A stretch of 64,000 nucleotides of DNA, taken from positions 66,100 to 130,099 of the forward strand of contig JAWKTX010000016.1 in the NCBI GenBank assembly GCA_041398825.1, in the 5' to 3' direction. Each line of letters starts with the position of its first letter. The first letter of the stretch is position 1. Both the position numbers and the translations under genes were made by a program. Under the pieces are notes generated by a model. It worked only from the letters and a program-made list of their open reading frames with translations. It did not search any database and was not told the origin of the DNA. This DNA is from Planctomycetaceae bacterium. GTDB taxonomy: Bacteria; Planctomycetota; Planctomycetia; Planctomycetales; Planctomycetaceae. Shown here piece after piece: positions 53,591 through 61,596 of the stretch.

Positions 53591-55217
53591 CCTTGTAAGA
53601 GCCCCAGAGACCTGCAATCAGTAGCGCCAGACTTGAAATGGCGAGTGCGAAGTCCCACAGCTTTCCGGGATGAAGTCGGCGATCCGTGATGTTATGCCGA
53701 AAATACATCGCGCTGAACGCCAGAATGGGCAGCATAACCGCCTGCGTGAGGCCGGCGATAACGATCAGTGTCACAGGTGCCTCCTGAAACAGCAGAAATG
53801 CCCCGACACAGGCAAGTGGCAGCAACGTCGATAAAGTGCGCACAAGTTTTTTTCGCTGCGGGGAGTCATTGTCCTTGCTGCTCAGGCCGATTACGCCGAT
53901 GAAGTCGGCAATCATACGTGCATTGCCGGCATTCGCGACCAGATACGTGGAATACAGCACAGCGATCGCTCCGCTCAGGAACAGCCACTTCGCGTATTCA
54001 CCAAAGATGGGTACGTAACTTTGTGCCAGCGTGCTGACCATTCGAGTTCCCTCCGGGTTTCGCCCTTCCGAATGCAGCACGGCCACTCCCAGGAAAAAGA
54101 AGGCAGCTGTGGCGGCTGTGTAGATGACCATGGAAGCAAACGCATCGAACTCCATCACCCGAAACCATCCGGCAGCACGTCGATGCCAGGCTTCGCTTTC
54201 ATCTCTCGGACCAGCTGAGCGGGCATAGCCCTTCTCCAGGCACCAATACGGATAACTGATGAGTTCAGTGGCACCAACGCCGATAATCCCGAAAGCAGCG
54301 AGGGCAGTCAGAAGTGCCCCTTTCGTTCCGGGCAATCCGAACGAAAGCCCCTGAAGAATCTGACTGCCGGAAATGGCATACTTCGTGGACTGAAGTGCGA
54401 TGACATTGCCAATGGTGATCAGTGTAAAGCTGACAACAAGCACCACAGAGACTTTTTCAATCGCGCCGTAACGTCCCACAAACAGCAGTGCCGCCGTCAG
54501 GACACCAATGATAATCACCCAATTGCGATCGTCCGTTGTCACGGGATCCACAAGTGTTTGGCCGTCTCCATCAACCAGGGCCTCGCCTCGGGTGGCCAGA
54601 TCAAGAATCGTTTCTCCGCGTTCACCAAGTCGCTCCAGATCTTCGGCAACCCAGATCATCTGACGTTCAAATCTGGCCGCGTCCTGTTCACTCAGAGATT
54701 CCGGCGTGCCGGATTTCTTCCATTCTGCATAGCTGAGAATGTCTTTCTCTGCAGGCATTGCCACCGCATCACGATAATCACCCGTCAATGGAAATGTGAT
54801 CGCCAGGGCCTGTCCCACTCCACCAACGATGCCGCCGAGTTGTCCGATGGTGGCAACCATCATGATCCCCCACACGGCAACGACCCAGTTCACGCCGGCA
54901 ATGCGAGGTCCGGGAACATGATTCAGGCTGGTCAGCGTTGTTTCGCCATGGCTGATGGTGAATCGTCCCAGTTCCAGCTGAACAAAGACCTTCACCAGAC
55001 ACCCGACAATGATCAGCCAGAGCAGAGAGATTCCGGCTTCGGCCCCGGTCTTGGTTGTCATCACCAATTCGCCGGAACCAACGATGTTGGCCGCAATAAT
55101 CAGTCCCGGTCCAATTTGTCTGACAATGGTGGAAAAGCGTGTGGGTGGTTCCACAATATCCGAAGGCTGCCGTCGATCCACAATCTTGTCGGAGATGCTG
55201 GAAGCGTTGTCAGTCAT
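53565..55217 (-). CDS. Nramp-superfamily transporter-like protein with atypical metal site
   Basis: A 550-residue polytopic protein of the Nramp superfamily. The opening IGPGLIIAANIVGSGELV aligns with the Nramp helix 1 region, but the metal-binding DPGN is replaced by VGSGE. In helix 6 GVGATELISYPYWCLEKGY stands where the MPH motif is usual. A hydrophilic insertion of about 85 residues (144-231) separates early helices. ATG 55217 is preferred because AGGGA lies upstream and the leader from 55265 is not family-like. Metal specificity, or even a metal substrate, cannot be assumed. It lies downstream of acs on the same strand after a hairpin. Confidence 0.82.
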   Translation of the reverse strand: MTDNASSISDKIVDRRQPSDIVEPPTRFSTIVRQIGPGLIIAANIVGSGELVMTTKTGAEAGISLLWLIIVGCLVKVFVQLELGRFTISHGETTLTSLNHVPGPRIAGVNWVVAVWGIMMVATIGQLGGIVGGVGQALAITFPLTGDYRDAVAMPAEKDILSYAEWKKSGTPESLSEQDAARFERQMIWVAEDLERLGERGETILDLATRGEALVDGDGQTLVDPVTTDDRNWVIIIGVLTAALLFVGRYGAIEKVSVVLVVSFTLITIGNVIALQSTKYAISGSQILQGLSFGLPGTKGALLTALAAFGIIGVGATELISYPYWCLEKGYARSAGPRDESEAWHRRAAGWFRVMEFDAFASMVIYTAATAAFFFLGVAVLHSEGRNPEGTRMVSTLAQSYVPIFGEYAKWLFLSGAIAVLYSTYLVANAGNARMIADFIGVIGLSSKDNDSPQRKKLVRTLSTLLPLACVGAFLLFQEAPVTLIVIAGLTQAVMLPILAFSAMYFRHNITDRRLHPGKLWDFALAISSLALLIAGLWGSYKALEKFIAL

Positions 55218-55339
55218 CGGAATTCTTTTCCCTGTACAGTTGGAGATGCAGACGACCGTACGCAAATCACGACGGCAGAAAAGACCTGACCACGAGACCA
55301 GGCAGCAAAATGCGAATGGCAGGCAGCATCTTTGATATC

Positions 55340-55366
55340 CCCTGCTGCCGATGATCGACAGCAGGG
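55340..55366 (-). terminator. hairpin between acs and the Nramp-like gene
   Basis: CCCTGCTG (55340-55347) and CAGCAGGG (55359-55366) form an 8-bp perfect stem about 70 bases past the acs stop codon. There is no T-run after it on the minus strand, so it may be an attenuator, an RNA end-stabiliser or a factor-assisted terminator. Confidence 0.42.
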
Positions 55367-55435
55367 AAGCGGGCCGATGACATCTGCCTCGTCTGGTTGG
55401 AACCGGGTTCGTGCCTCAACAGCAATCGCAGAAGG

Positions 55436-57394
55436 CTATTCTTCGTCTGCACGCAGTTTTGCAAGTACGGAAAGGTCTTCGAGTGTGGTCGTATCCTGCG
55501 TGGATTCTCGACCCGCAGCAATGTCACGCAGCAGGCGCCGCATGATCTTTCCACTGCGTGTCTTCGGGACGCTGGCCGCAAAACGAACCTGGTCCGGAGT
55601 CGCAAGTGCGCCGATATGATGGCGAACGTGGCTGATCAGTTCCTTCTTAAGCGCGTCGTCTCCTTCACCACTTTTCAAAGTGACGAAGCAGCAGATACCT
55701 TCGCCTTTGATTTCATGAGGAAATCCAACAACCGCCGCTTCCGCGACGGCGGGATGAGAAACCAGTGCGCTTTCCACTTCCATCGTGCTCAGTCGATGAC
55801 CGGAGACATTGATTACGTCGTCGACGCGTCCCATCACCCAGATGTATCCATCCTGATCCCGCCGAGCGCCGTCACCGGCGAAGTAGCAACCTTCCACTTC
55901 GCTGAAGTAGGTCTGCACGAATCGATCGTGGTCGCCGTATAGCGTCCGCAGCATGTGAGGCCATGGCTGTCTCATCACAAGAAGGCCGCCCTCATTGGCC
56001 CCCAGACTCTGACCATCTCGAGTCACGATATCCGGAACCACGCCCGGCAGAGGCCGCGCGCAGCTGCCAGGTTTGGTCGCCGTGATGCCAGGCAGCGGAC
56101 TGATCATGATGCCGCCGGTTTCTGTTTGCCACCAGGTGTCAACGATCGGACAGCGTTCCTGTCCAATAACGCGATGGTACCACATCCACGCTTCCGGATT
56201 GATTGGCTCGCCGACACTGCCCAGAAGTCGCAGACTGGACAGGTCGTACTTTTCTGGCCATTCATTTCCCCACTTGATGAACGCCCGAATTGCCGTGGGT
56301 GCGGTGTAGAAAATACTTACGCGATACTTTTCGATGATCTCCCAGAAGCGGCCTTCGTCTGGCCAGTTGGGAGCCCCTTCGTACATTACAATCGACGCAC
56401 CATTCGAAAGCGGTCCGTAGCAGATGTAGCTGTGTCCGGTGATCCAGCCGATGTCTGCGGTACACCAGTAGGTGTCATCTTCCTTCAAATCGAAGACCCA
56501 CTTCGATGTCATCGTGGTGCCAAGCAGGTAGCCGGCGGTAGTGTGCATCACACCTTTGGGTTTCCCGGTACTGCCGGAGGTGTACAGGATGAAAAGCGGA
56601 TGTTCGCTGTCCAGCGGGACAGGATCACATTCTGGTGCGGCGCCTTCCATCAGATCGTGCCACCAGAAATCTCGGTCCGGCACCATATCACACTCGCCGC
56701 CAGTTCTTCTGACGACCACAACCTTTTCTACGGATGGTGACTTGTTGAGACTTTCGTCGACGGCAGCCTTCAAAGGAATCTCTTTGCCGCGGCGCCATCC
56801 GCCATCAGCCGTCACAACCACCTTCGCCTGTGCATCATTATTTCGGTCTGCAACGGCGTCAGCACTAAAGCCGCCGAAGATTATCGAATGCACAGCTCCA
56901 ATGCGGGAACACGCCAGCATCGCGATGGCGAGCTCCGGAATCATGGGCATATAAAGAGTGACTCGGTCGCCCGTTTCCACGCCCAGTTTCTTCAGCACAT
57001 TCGCAAACTTGCAGACTTCGCGATGGAGGTCCTGGTACCGAAGAACTCGCGTATCCCCAGGTTCTCCCTCCCAGATCAAAGCCGCCTTGTTTCGATTGGG
57101 ACCTTTCAGGTGCCGATCGATGCAGTTGTAACTGACGTTGATCGTGCCACCGACAAACCATTTGGTATTCGGCATTTCCCCTTCCATGGCACTGTCGAAA
57201 CGCTTGAACCATTCAAGGTTCTGTTCTGCGAGCTCTCCCCAGAATCCAGCGGGATCGTCTTTGGCATGCTGCCACATTTGCTGGTATTGCTCTTCACTGC
57301 TGATATTGGCCGCGGCGGCAAAGGTGGCTGGCGGTGCAAATGTGCGAGTTTCCTTGAGTGTACTTTCGATCTTCTGGCTGCCTGTTTCGCTCAT
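55436..57394 (-). CDS. acs: acetyl-CoA synthetase
   Basis: AMP-forming acetate-CoA ligase, 652 residues, the usual Acs length. Motifs are YTSGSTGKPKGVMHTTAGYL (P-loop A3), TADIGWITGHSYICYGPL, VDTWWQTETGGIMISP (A5), GDGARRDQDGYIWVMGRVDDVINVSGHRL (A7/A8 hinge) and the C-terminal PKTRSGKIMRRLLRDIA. The catalytic Lys in the last motif is the known acetylation site in the family. It activates acetate in the cytoplasm. ATG 57394 is chosen because the Acs N-terminus (EEQYQQMWQHAKDDPAGFW) follows at the usual distance; the longer frame to 57610 adds 72 unrelated residues. Confidence 0.97.
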   Translation of the reverse strand: MSETGSQKIESTLKETRTFAPPATFAAAANISSEEQYQQMWQHAKDDPAGFWGELAEQNLEWFKRFDSAMEGEMPNTKWFVGGTINVSYNCIDRHLKGPNRNKAALIWEGEPGDTRVLRYQDLHREVCKFANVLKKLGVETGDRVTLYMPMIPELAIAMLACSRIGAVHSIIFGGFSADAVADRNNDAQAKVVVTADGGWRRGKEIPLKAAVDESLNKSPSVEKVVVVRRTGGECDMVPDRDFWWHDLMEGAAPECDPVPLDSEHPLFILYTSGSTGKPKGVMHTTAGYLLGTTMTSKWVFDLKEDDTYWCTADIGWITGHSYICYGPLSNGASIVMYEGAPNWPDEGRFWEIIEKYRVSIFYTAPTAIRAFIKWGNEWPEKYDLSSLRLLGSVGEPINPEAWMWYHRVIGQERCPIVDTWWQTETGGIMISPLPGITATKPGSCARPLPGVVPDIVTRDGQSLGANEGGLLVMRQPWPHMLRTLYGDHDRFVQTYFSEVEGCYFAGDGARRDQDGYIWVMGRVDDVINVSGHRLSTMEVESALVSHPAVAEAAVVGFPHEIKGEGICCFVTLKSGEGDDALKKELISHVRHHIGALATPDQVRFAASVPKTRSGKIMRRLLRDIAAGRESTQDTTTLEDLSVLAKLRADEE

Positions 57395-57688
57395 TCCTGT
57401 TTCAGCTCCTGCGCGATTCCTGCGCGAACGTTTGATTTCGTGGGGTGATTTGAATGTTGGAAGTCCAACGGAAAAGGAGAGCCCCGCATTTTGCGGACAA
57501 CCGCATTGAAAGTCCAACGTCACGCCATGCCCGGATCGCCCGGAAGCGTTGTTCGTGCCGTTTCCGCCCCACGAATCGTTATTTCTTTCCTCGACCGGAC
57601 TTACCGCCACTCCAGCAAGAACCCCGATGTGGGTTTTCGTACCCGCGCCGCAGTGGATGCCCGGCTGGCAACGCTCGATCGAGAACCC

Positions 57689-58441
57689 TCACAGGCGCTG
57701 TCTGTTCTCAGGTAATCGCATGCTGATCATTCCATTCGCAAGCGGTTGCCCTTTTCGTTTCTCAAACAGGTCCTCCAGTGACCGGTTCATTCCGTAGCCC
57801 GTCCCGCAAAGGACCGTTGCGGCTACCGCAGGTAGCAACGATGGCGCGGCCAGCATGAAAAACGAACTCACCCAAATCCAGATCCCCGTCAGACTTCCGA
57901 CAAACGCAGCCATGTTGTCATGAAACGCACGTTCTTTTCGAGCGAACAACATCCCTCCGATAAGTCCCGGGATTATTGCAGGCCAATACGCTCGCTCGTC
58001 CCTGATCACGATCGCCGTGATCACAGTGATGGCCAGTATCGTGTAGACGGCTATTCGTAATTCGACCGCAAACTGGCTGACAAATCGCTGTGGATCCATG
58101 CCAAGAAAACGAACCATCGCGCCGATGGGAAGCCCGGTCATAATAAATGCCACGATGGGAATCAGAAACAGACAACCTTCCGGCGCGCCGCTTGTGAACA
58201 CATGCCCCAGCAGCTCAACGTCGCTGCGATCAGGTTCGCGTTTGACACAGGCAGACACCATCTCCAAAGGTGTCGCTTCCGGACCAAACACCTGGCCGGA
58301 AATGAGTTCACAATGGTGTCGAAGTTCTGCTTCTGTATGCAGCCGCTTCAGAATCCTCGCATCCGCATAAAGAATCTGAGATCGTCGGCCCGACGCCACA
58401 AGCTCTGCGTAGACCTGTTCACCAACCGTCGGGCTGTTCAT
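57689..58441 (-). CDS. hypothetical membrane protein
   Basis: A 250-residue protein of unrecognised family. A soluble N-terminal part of about 85 residues (with RRSQILYADARILKRL and LRHHCELISGQVFG) is followed by four or five hydrophobic segments: CLFLIPIVAFIMTGLPIGAM, IAVYTILAITVITAIVI, WPAIIPGLIGGMLFA and the long FVGSLTGIWIWVSSFFMLAA stretch plus its continuation. ATG 58441 has GGA 12-14 bases upstream and is preferred over the frame start at 58483. It precedes acs on the minus strand by about 295 bases. No function can be deduced. Confidence 0.7.
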   Translation of the reverse strand: MNSPTVGEQVYAELVASGRRSQILYADARILKRLHTEAELRHHCELISGQVFGPEATPLEMVSACVKREPDRSDVELLGHVFTSGAPEGCLFLIPIVAFIMTGLPIGAMVRFLGMDPQRFVSQFAVELRIAVYTILAITVITAIVIRDERAYWPAIIPGLIGGMLFARKERAFHDNMAAFVGSLTGIWIWVSSFFMLAAPSLLPAVAATVLCGTGYGMNRSLEDLFEKRKGQPLANGMISMRLPENRQRL

Positions 58442-58866
58442 CTGTGGAAGTCCGTGATTGCACTGCCCTGGTGGAAACAGCACCGGGACATGGAGAATCT
58501 GAATATCACGACCAGCAATTCGCTATCGGCAAGAAAATTCAATCACAAATTCCAGCAAGAGTTATTCGGCGGAGCATATTGCCAGTCAGATCACTCCTGC
58601 AACGATGATGCCTTCCATCCCGACAACTGACTTTGATTCGAACGGTCCGCATAAAAGATTATATGCCGATCCTGTTTAACTCGATTTTCAGATTATGTTC
58701 CAATCAATCGTGACATTCCTGACGTACTGATAGTAGTCTAACACTCTGTCAAAAATCGGGACTGGGTCGAGCAGGAGACTTTTAAATACGATGGTTTCCA
58801 GTCCTCCTGCGTGCGTGTCCCGGTTTTTCGCCCCTTTTCTCAGCTCGATTTCAGTCACCTGATCCC
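58442..58866. other. divergent intergenic region carrying palindrome copy C
   Basis: About 425 bases between the minus-strand membrane protein and the plus-strand secreted protein. It holds the dispersed palindrome (58744-58830). No gene or RNA is otherwise seen. Confidence 0.5.
58744..58830. repeat. dispersed imperfect palindrome, copy C
   Basis: Left arm caaaaatcgggactgg and core gcaggagac; right arm ctcctgcgtgcgtgtcccgg followed by tttttcg. The arms pair imperfectly over about 30 bases. It is the most diverged of the three copies at its outer ends. Confidence 0.82.
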
Positions 58867-59379
58867 GTGAATTCTTTCCACCCCAACCCTTCGCGTGCGG
58901 TATCGCAGAGACAATCATCTCTGCCTGAGGGTGTGGTGCGCTGCGGAAATGCTATTGGTAAGCTGATTGTTGCGTGTCTATTGGCGGTTCTGTGGCAGCA
59001 GCCAACCGTGCATGCCGGGTGTGGAGACTACCTGTTCCGGAATGGTAAACCTGTTTCGATGGACCACCATCCGGCATCTGCTGGAATGCCAAAACCCGAT
59101 CATCAACTGCAGCCAGCGTCGGCGCTGGTGATCGACGAGCGACCAGTGTCAGAACCGGTCGCTCCGTGCCATGGGCCGGGTTGTTCAGCCCAAAAGCCCA
59201 TTCCGCTCGCTCCAACTCCATCAAAATTGGTGACTTCATTCTCTGACGCAGCCTTCCTGACAGTTGCAGGCCGCCTGTTTGGCCTGCCATCAGAAAGAAT
59301 GGCTCCTGCGACTTCCGAAGGGGTCGCGTTTTACCGTGCCGAATTGCTGTTTCGGCCGCCAAAGCCGTCACAGGCCTGA
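58867..59379 (+). CDS. secreted Cys-containing hypothetical protein
   Basis: A 170-residue protein starting at GTG. An Arg/Ser-rich leader precedes a signal-like helix (IGKLIVACLLAVLWQQPTVHA). The mature part opens AGCGDYLFRNGKPV, continues with Pro/Ser/His-rich linker and the motif VAPCHGPGCSAQKPIPLAP, and ends AELLFRPPKPSQA. The GCGDYL plus C-x-GP-x-C combination reminds me of a small planctomycete exported family of unknown role (recollection only). A shorter start at ATG is not available before the signal helix. A surface or periplasmic location is inferred. Confidence 0.68.
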   Translation: MNSFHPNPSRAVSQRQSSLPEGVVRCGNAIGKLIVACLLAVLWQQPTVHAGCGDYLFRNGKPVSMDHHPASAGMPKPDHQLQPASALVIDERPVSEPVAPCHGPGCSAQKPIPLAPTPSKLVTSFSDAAFLTVAGRLFGLPSERMAPATSEGVAFYRAELLFRPPKPSQA

Positions 59380-59955
59380 CGGTTTCCGGACACTGCTCGT
59401 GCGCAGGTGCTTCGTGGAACGCTGGTCATAGCAGTTCGGCGTATGGAACCCGACCGCAAGGCATATCGTCGTGTTCCCGTCGCCCCATCCGCTGGATGAT
59501 GCTGCAGACCTGAGCGTTCGCCGTTGGCACTGCTCAGGGACCTCCGACAGTCGCGGGAAGTCGAATTGTCATCAACAGATCTCGTGTGTATCCGTTTGGC
59601 CCTGATTCGGCCTGCGGTGATACCTCTGCAAGGTCTGCGTATGCTGTCGAACTCCCGTCTGTTTCTCAGCGTTGTCCTGCCTGTGTGACTGGCATGCCCG
59701 GAGCTGTCAATCATCCGCCATCAACCCGGCAGTTCTCTGCTGCGTGATGCCAACGTCTCGGGGATTGTCCCGTCGATGGTTGTCACGTCGATGGTTCGCA
59801 TCGTCTGCGACTGACGCTGGCAGTGTCTGCAATTGATCCGCACCGGGTCGCTGACTGCTATTCACCGGCATCCTTACCTGCTGCGCTCCAAAGCAACTGA
59901 AGATTCCTGTATTGCTCTTATCACTCTCATTCGAACCTATCAGGAGAGACATAAT
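59380..59955. other. intergenic region upstream of the DUF1559-lipoprotein pair
   Basis: About 575 bases without a supported gene. Open frames on the minus strand here are antisense and low-complexity. A 15-base tandem duplication lies at 59771-59800. The promoter for the 59956 gene should be near the right end but is not identifiable. Confidence 0.5.
59771..59800. repeat. 15-base tandem duplication
   Basis: cgtcgatggttgtca (59771-59785) and cgtcgatggttcgca (59786-59800). Non-coding. Confidence 0.75.
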
Positions 59956-60906
59956 ATGTATCAACAAAGCAAACGTCATCGTGGTTTTACACTGATTGAA
60001 CTTCTGGTCGTCATCGCCATCATTGCCATTTTGATTGCATTGCTGTTGCCAGCAGTGCAGCAGGCCCGCGAGGCAGCGCGTCGAACGCAATGCCGCAACA
60101 ACCTCAAGCAACTGGGACTGGCGCTTCACAACTATCATGATGTCCACTTGTGCTTTCCGTTCGGACACTCCGATAACAACGGCAAGTACTCCGCAATCAG
60201 TCAGCTGCTTCCGTATTTTGAGCAGGGCAACGTTTACGCTCTGATCGATTTTTCATTACCGCATGATCACGCAAATAATGCGGTCGCTCGACTGACCGAG
60301 TTACCCATGCTTCGTTGTCCAAGTGACTTCGAGAATCCACTGGCGTCTCGAGGCGGTGCAACAAACTACATGATGAATAAGGGAGCTGGCGTTCTCTGGG
60401 GTGCTCCCACAGGCCCTAACGCAATACTTCCTGCCCAGAATGGCGTCATGTATTTTGGAAGCAGGGTACGATTTCGCGATATCACAGATGGCACTTCTAA
60501 CACCGCGGCCGCCAGTGAACGCGTTCTTGCCGACGGAAATAATGGGCTGGTGTCACCGACTGCGGATGTCTTCTTCAGCCCGGCAGCTCCACTGAACGCC
60601 GACGAAGCCGTACAGATGTGTAATGCTGTCGACATCAACGACCTGGCCAGCCAGTTTCCCCTGTTCATGGGCGCGCCGTGGATCAATGGGCAACACACCT
60701 ATCTGCATACCAATGTCCCCAACTCCCGGTCGTGCGGTTTCTTTACGATTGGTCGCGCATCGATGCCCCCCAGCAGCAAACACACGGGGGGCGTTCAGGT
60801 CCTGCTCTGTGATGGTTCGGTCAGATTTGCCTCTGACAATGTCAGCCTGGTCACATGGCGAGCATTGGGAACACGCAACGGTGGTGAATTGCCGGGAGAA
60901 TTTTAG
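59956..60906 (+). CDS. DUF1559 pseudopilin-like protein (third intact copy)
   Basis: A 316-residue protein starting MYQQSKRHRGFTLIELLVVI, with CAGGAGAG 7 bases before ATG 59956. It has the pseudopilin helix, LLPAVQQAREAARRTQCRNN, LALHNYHDVHLCFPFGH, FRDITDGTSNTAAASE and the end motif SKHTGGVQVLLCDGSVRFA. It is more diverged from the pair at 44236 and 51662 and lacks their CC pair region. The stop codon abuts the ATG of the next gene (60907), which encodes a lipoprotein, so the two are translationally linked. Processing by a prepilin peptidase is expected. Confidence 0.94.
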   Translation: MYQQSKRHRGFTLIELLVVIAIIAILIALLLPAVQQAREAARRTQCRNNLKQLGLALHNYHDVHLCFPFGHSDNNGKYSAISQLLPYFEQGNVYALIDFSLPHDHANNAVARLTELPMLRCPSDFENPLASRGGATNYMMNKGAGVLWGAPTGPNAILPAQNGVMYFGSRVRFRDITDGTSNTAAASERVLADGNNGLVSPTADVFFSPAAPLNADEAVQMCNAVDINDLASQFPLFMGAPWINGQHTYLHTNVPNSRSCGFFTIGRASMPPSSKHTGGVQVLLCDGSVRFASDNVSLVTWRALGTRNGGELPGEF

Positions 60907-61374
60907 ATGGTCTACGGTTCGTCCAATTTATCGAGTTCCACAGATTCTATTCATTCGCGGAAGTGGTTTGTTGCGTGGGTGCAGGCGGCAGCAGTCTGCC
61001 ATTGGGCTGCGCTGTGGATCATCGGTCTCGTAGTGATCCCAGGCTGTGGTAATACGGCAGGCCCATATGCTGTTCGCGAAGACTTAGCTCGCGAGACTCT
61101 CAATCTCGCACTGGAATCATGGCAGTCCGGGCAGTCCGCGGCCTCTCTCAGGGAACGCGAACCGCCCGTTGTTGTTCAGGATTTCGACTGGTCGGCTGGT
61201 AAAAGGCTGAAGGAATTCAGCGTGCTGACAGAGGGAGAGGCCCTGGACGCCAACCTCTCTGTCCAGGTTCGACTTGTTCTTATGGACGAAAAGGGAAGCT
61301 CCGCGGCAAAAGAAGTCTGGTATCTGATTGGCACAGATCCGGCACTTACAGTCTTTCGGGACAGCCTGCGATAG
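60907..61374 (+). CDS. small lipoprotein paired with the DUF1559 gene
   Basis: A 155-residue protein whose ATG follows directly on the preceding TAG. A long charged leader (about 30 residues) is followed by AAVCHWAALWIIGLVVIPGC, with Cys47 as a probable lipidation site. The mature domain is about 105 residues: helical ETLNLALESWQSGQSAASLR, then beta strands (VQDFDWSAGKRLKEFSVL, VQVRLVLMDEKGSS, EVWYLIGTDP). I know this DUF1559-plus-small-lipoprotein arrangement as a recurring planctomycete pair, from memory only. Palindrome copy B begins 2 bases after its stop. Confidence 0.82.
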   Translation: MVYGSSNLSSSTDSIHSRKWFVAWVQAAAVCHWAALWIIGLVVIPGCGNTAGPYAVREDLARETLNLALESWQSGQSAASLREREPPVVVQDFDWSAGKRLKEFSVLTEGEALDANLSVQVRLVLMDEKGSSAAKEVWYLIGTDPALTVFRDSLR

Positions 61375-61375
61375 C

Positions 61376-61473
61376 AGCCTGTTGAAAAACGGGACTGGCT
61401 CAAGCAGGAGACACCAACACACGACAGTTTACAGCCATGCTGCGTGTGCCTGTCCGATCTTTCAACGGACAGA
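61376..61473. repeat. dispersed imperfect palindrome, copy B
   Basis: Begins agcctgttgaaaaacgggac and ends gatctttcaacggacagat. The outer arms gttgaaaaacgg and ccgatctttcaac pair. It lies immediately downstream of the lipoprotein stop codon, so it may end that transcript. Confidence 0.87.
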
Positions 61474-61547
61474 TAGCAGCCAGACTTTCGGTAAAGCATC
61501 GGGGCATGACTGAAGGCCCCCTTTGCCGCAAACCTTACTTACCAACA

Positions 61548-61564
61548 CAGGCGTGCTCCGCCTG
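61548..61564 (+). terminator. small hairpin before the EF-hand protein gene
   Basis: CAGGCG (61548-61553) and CGCCTG (61559-61564), loop of 5, with a TTTTT run 8 bases later. It lies between the lipoprotein and the 61597 gene; it could be a terminator or a 5' leader structure. Confidence 0.35.
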
Positions 61565-61596
61565 CTGACGCATTTTTGTTTTAGGATTTAATAGAT

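Noticed and set aside
59331..59714. Minus-strand Arg/Ser-rich open frame upstream of the DUF1559 pair
   Set aside because: It has no ribosome-binding site, no family resemblance, and overlaps the end of the secreted-protein gene antisense.
61376..61473. Palindrome copies as integron attC sites linked to the recombinase remnant
   Set aside because: attC sites start RYYYAAC and end GTTRRRY. Here the order is reversed (gttg at the left, caac at the right), and the copies are tens of kilobases apart without cassette structure.
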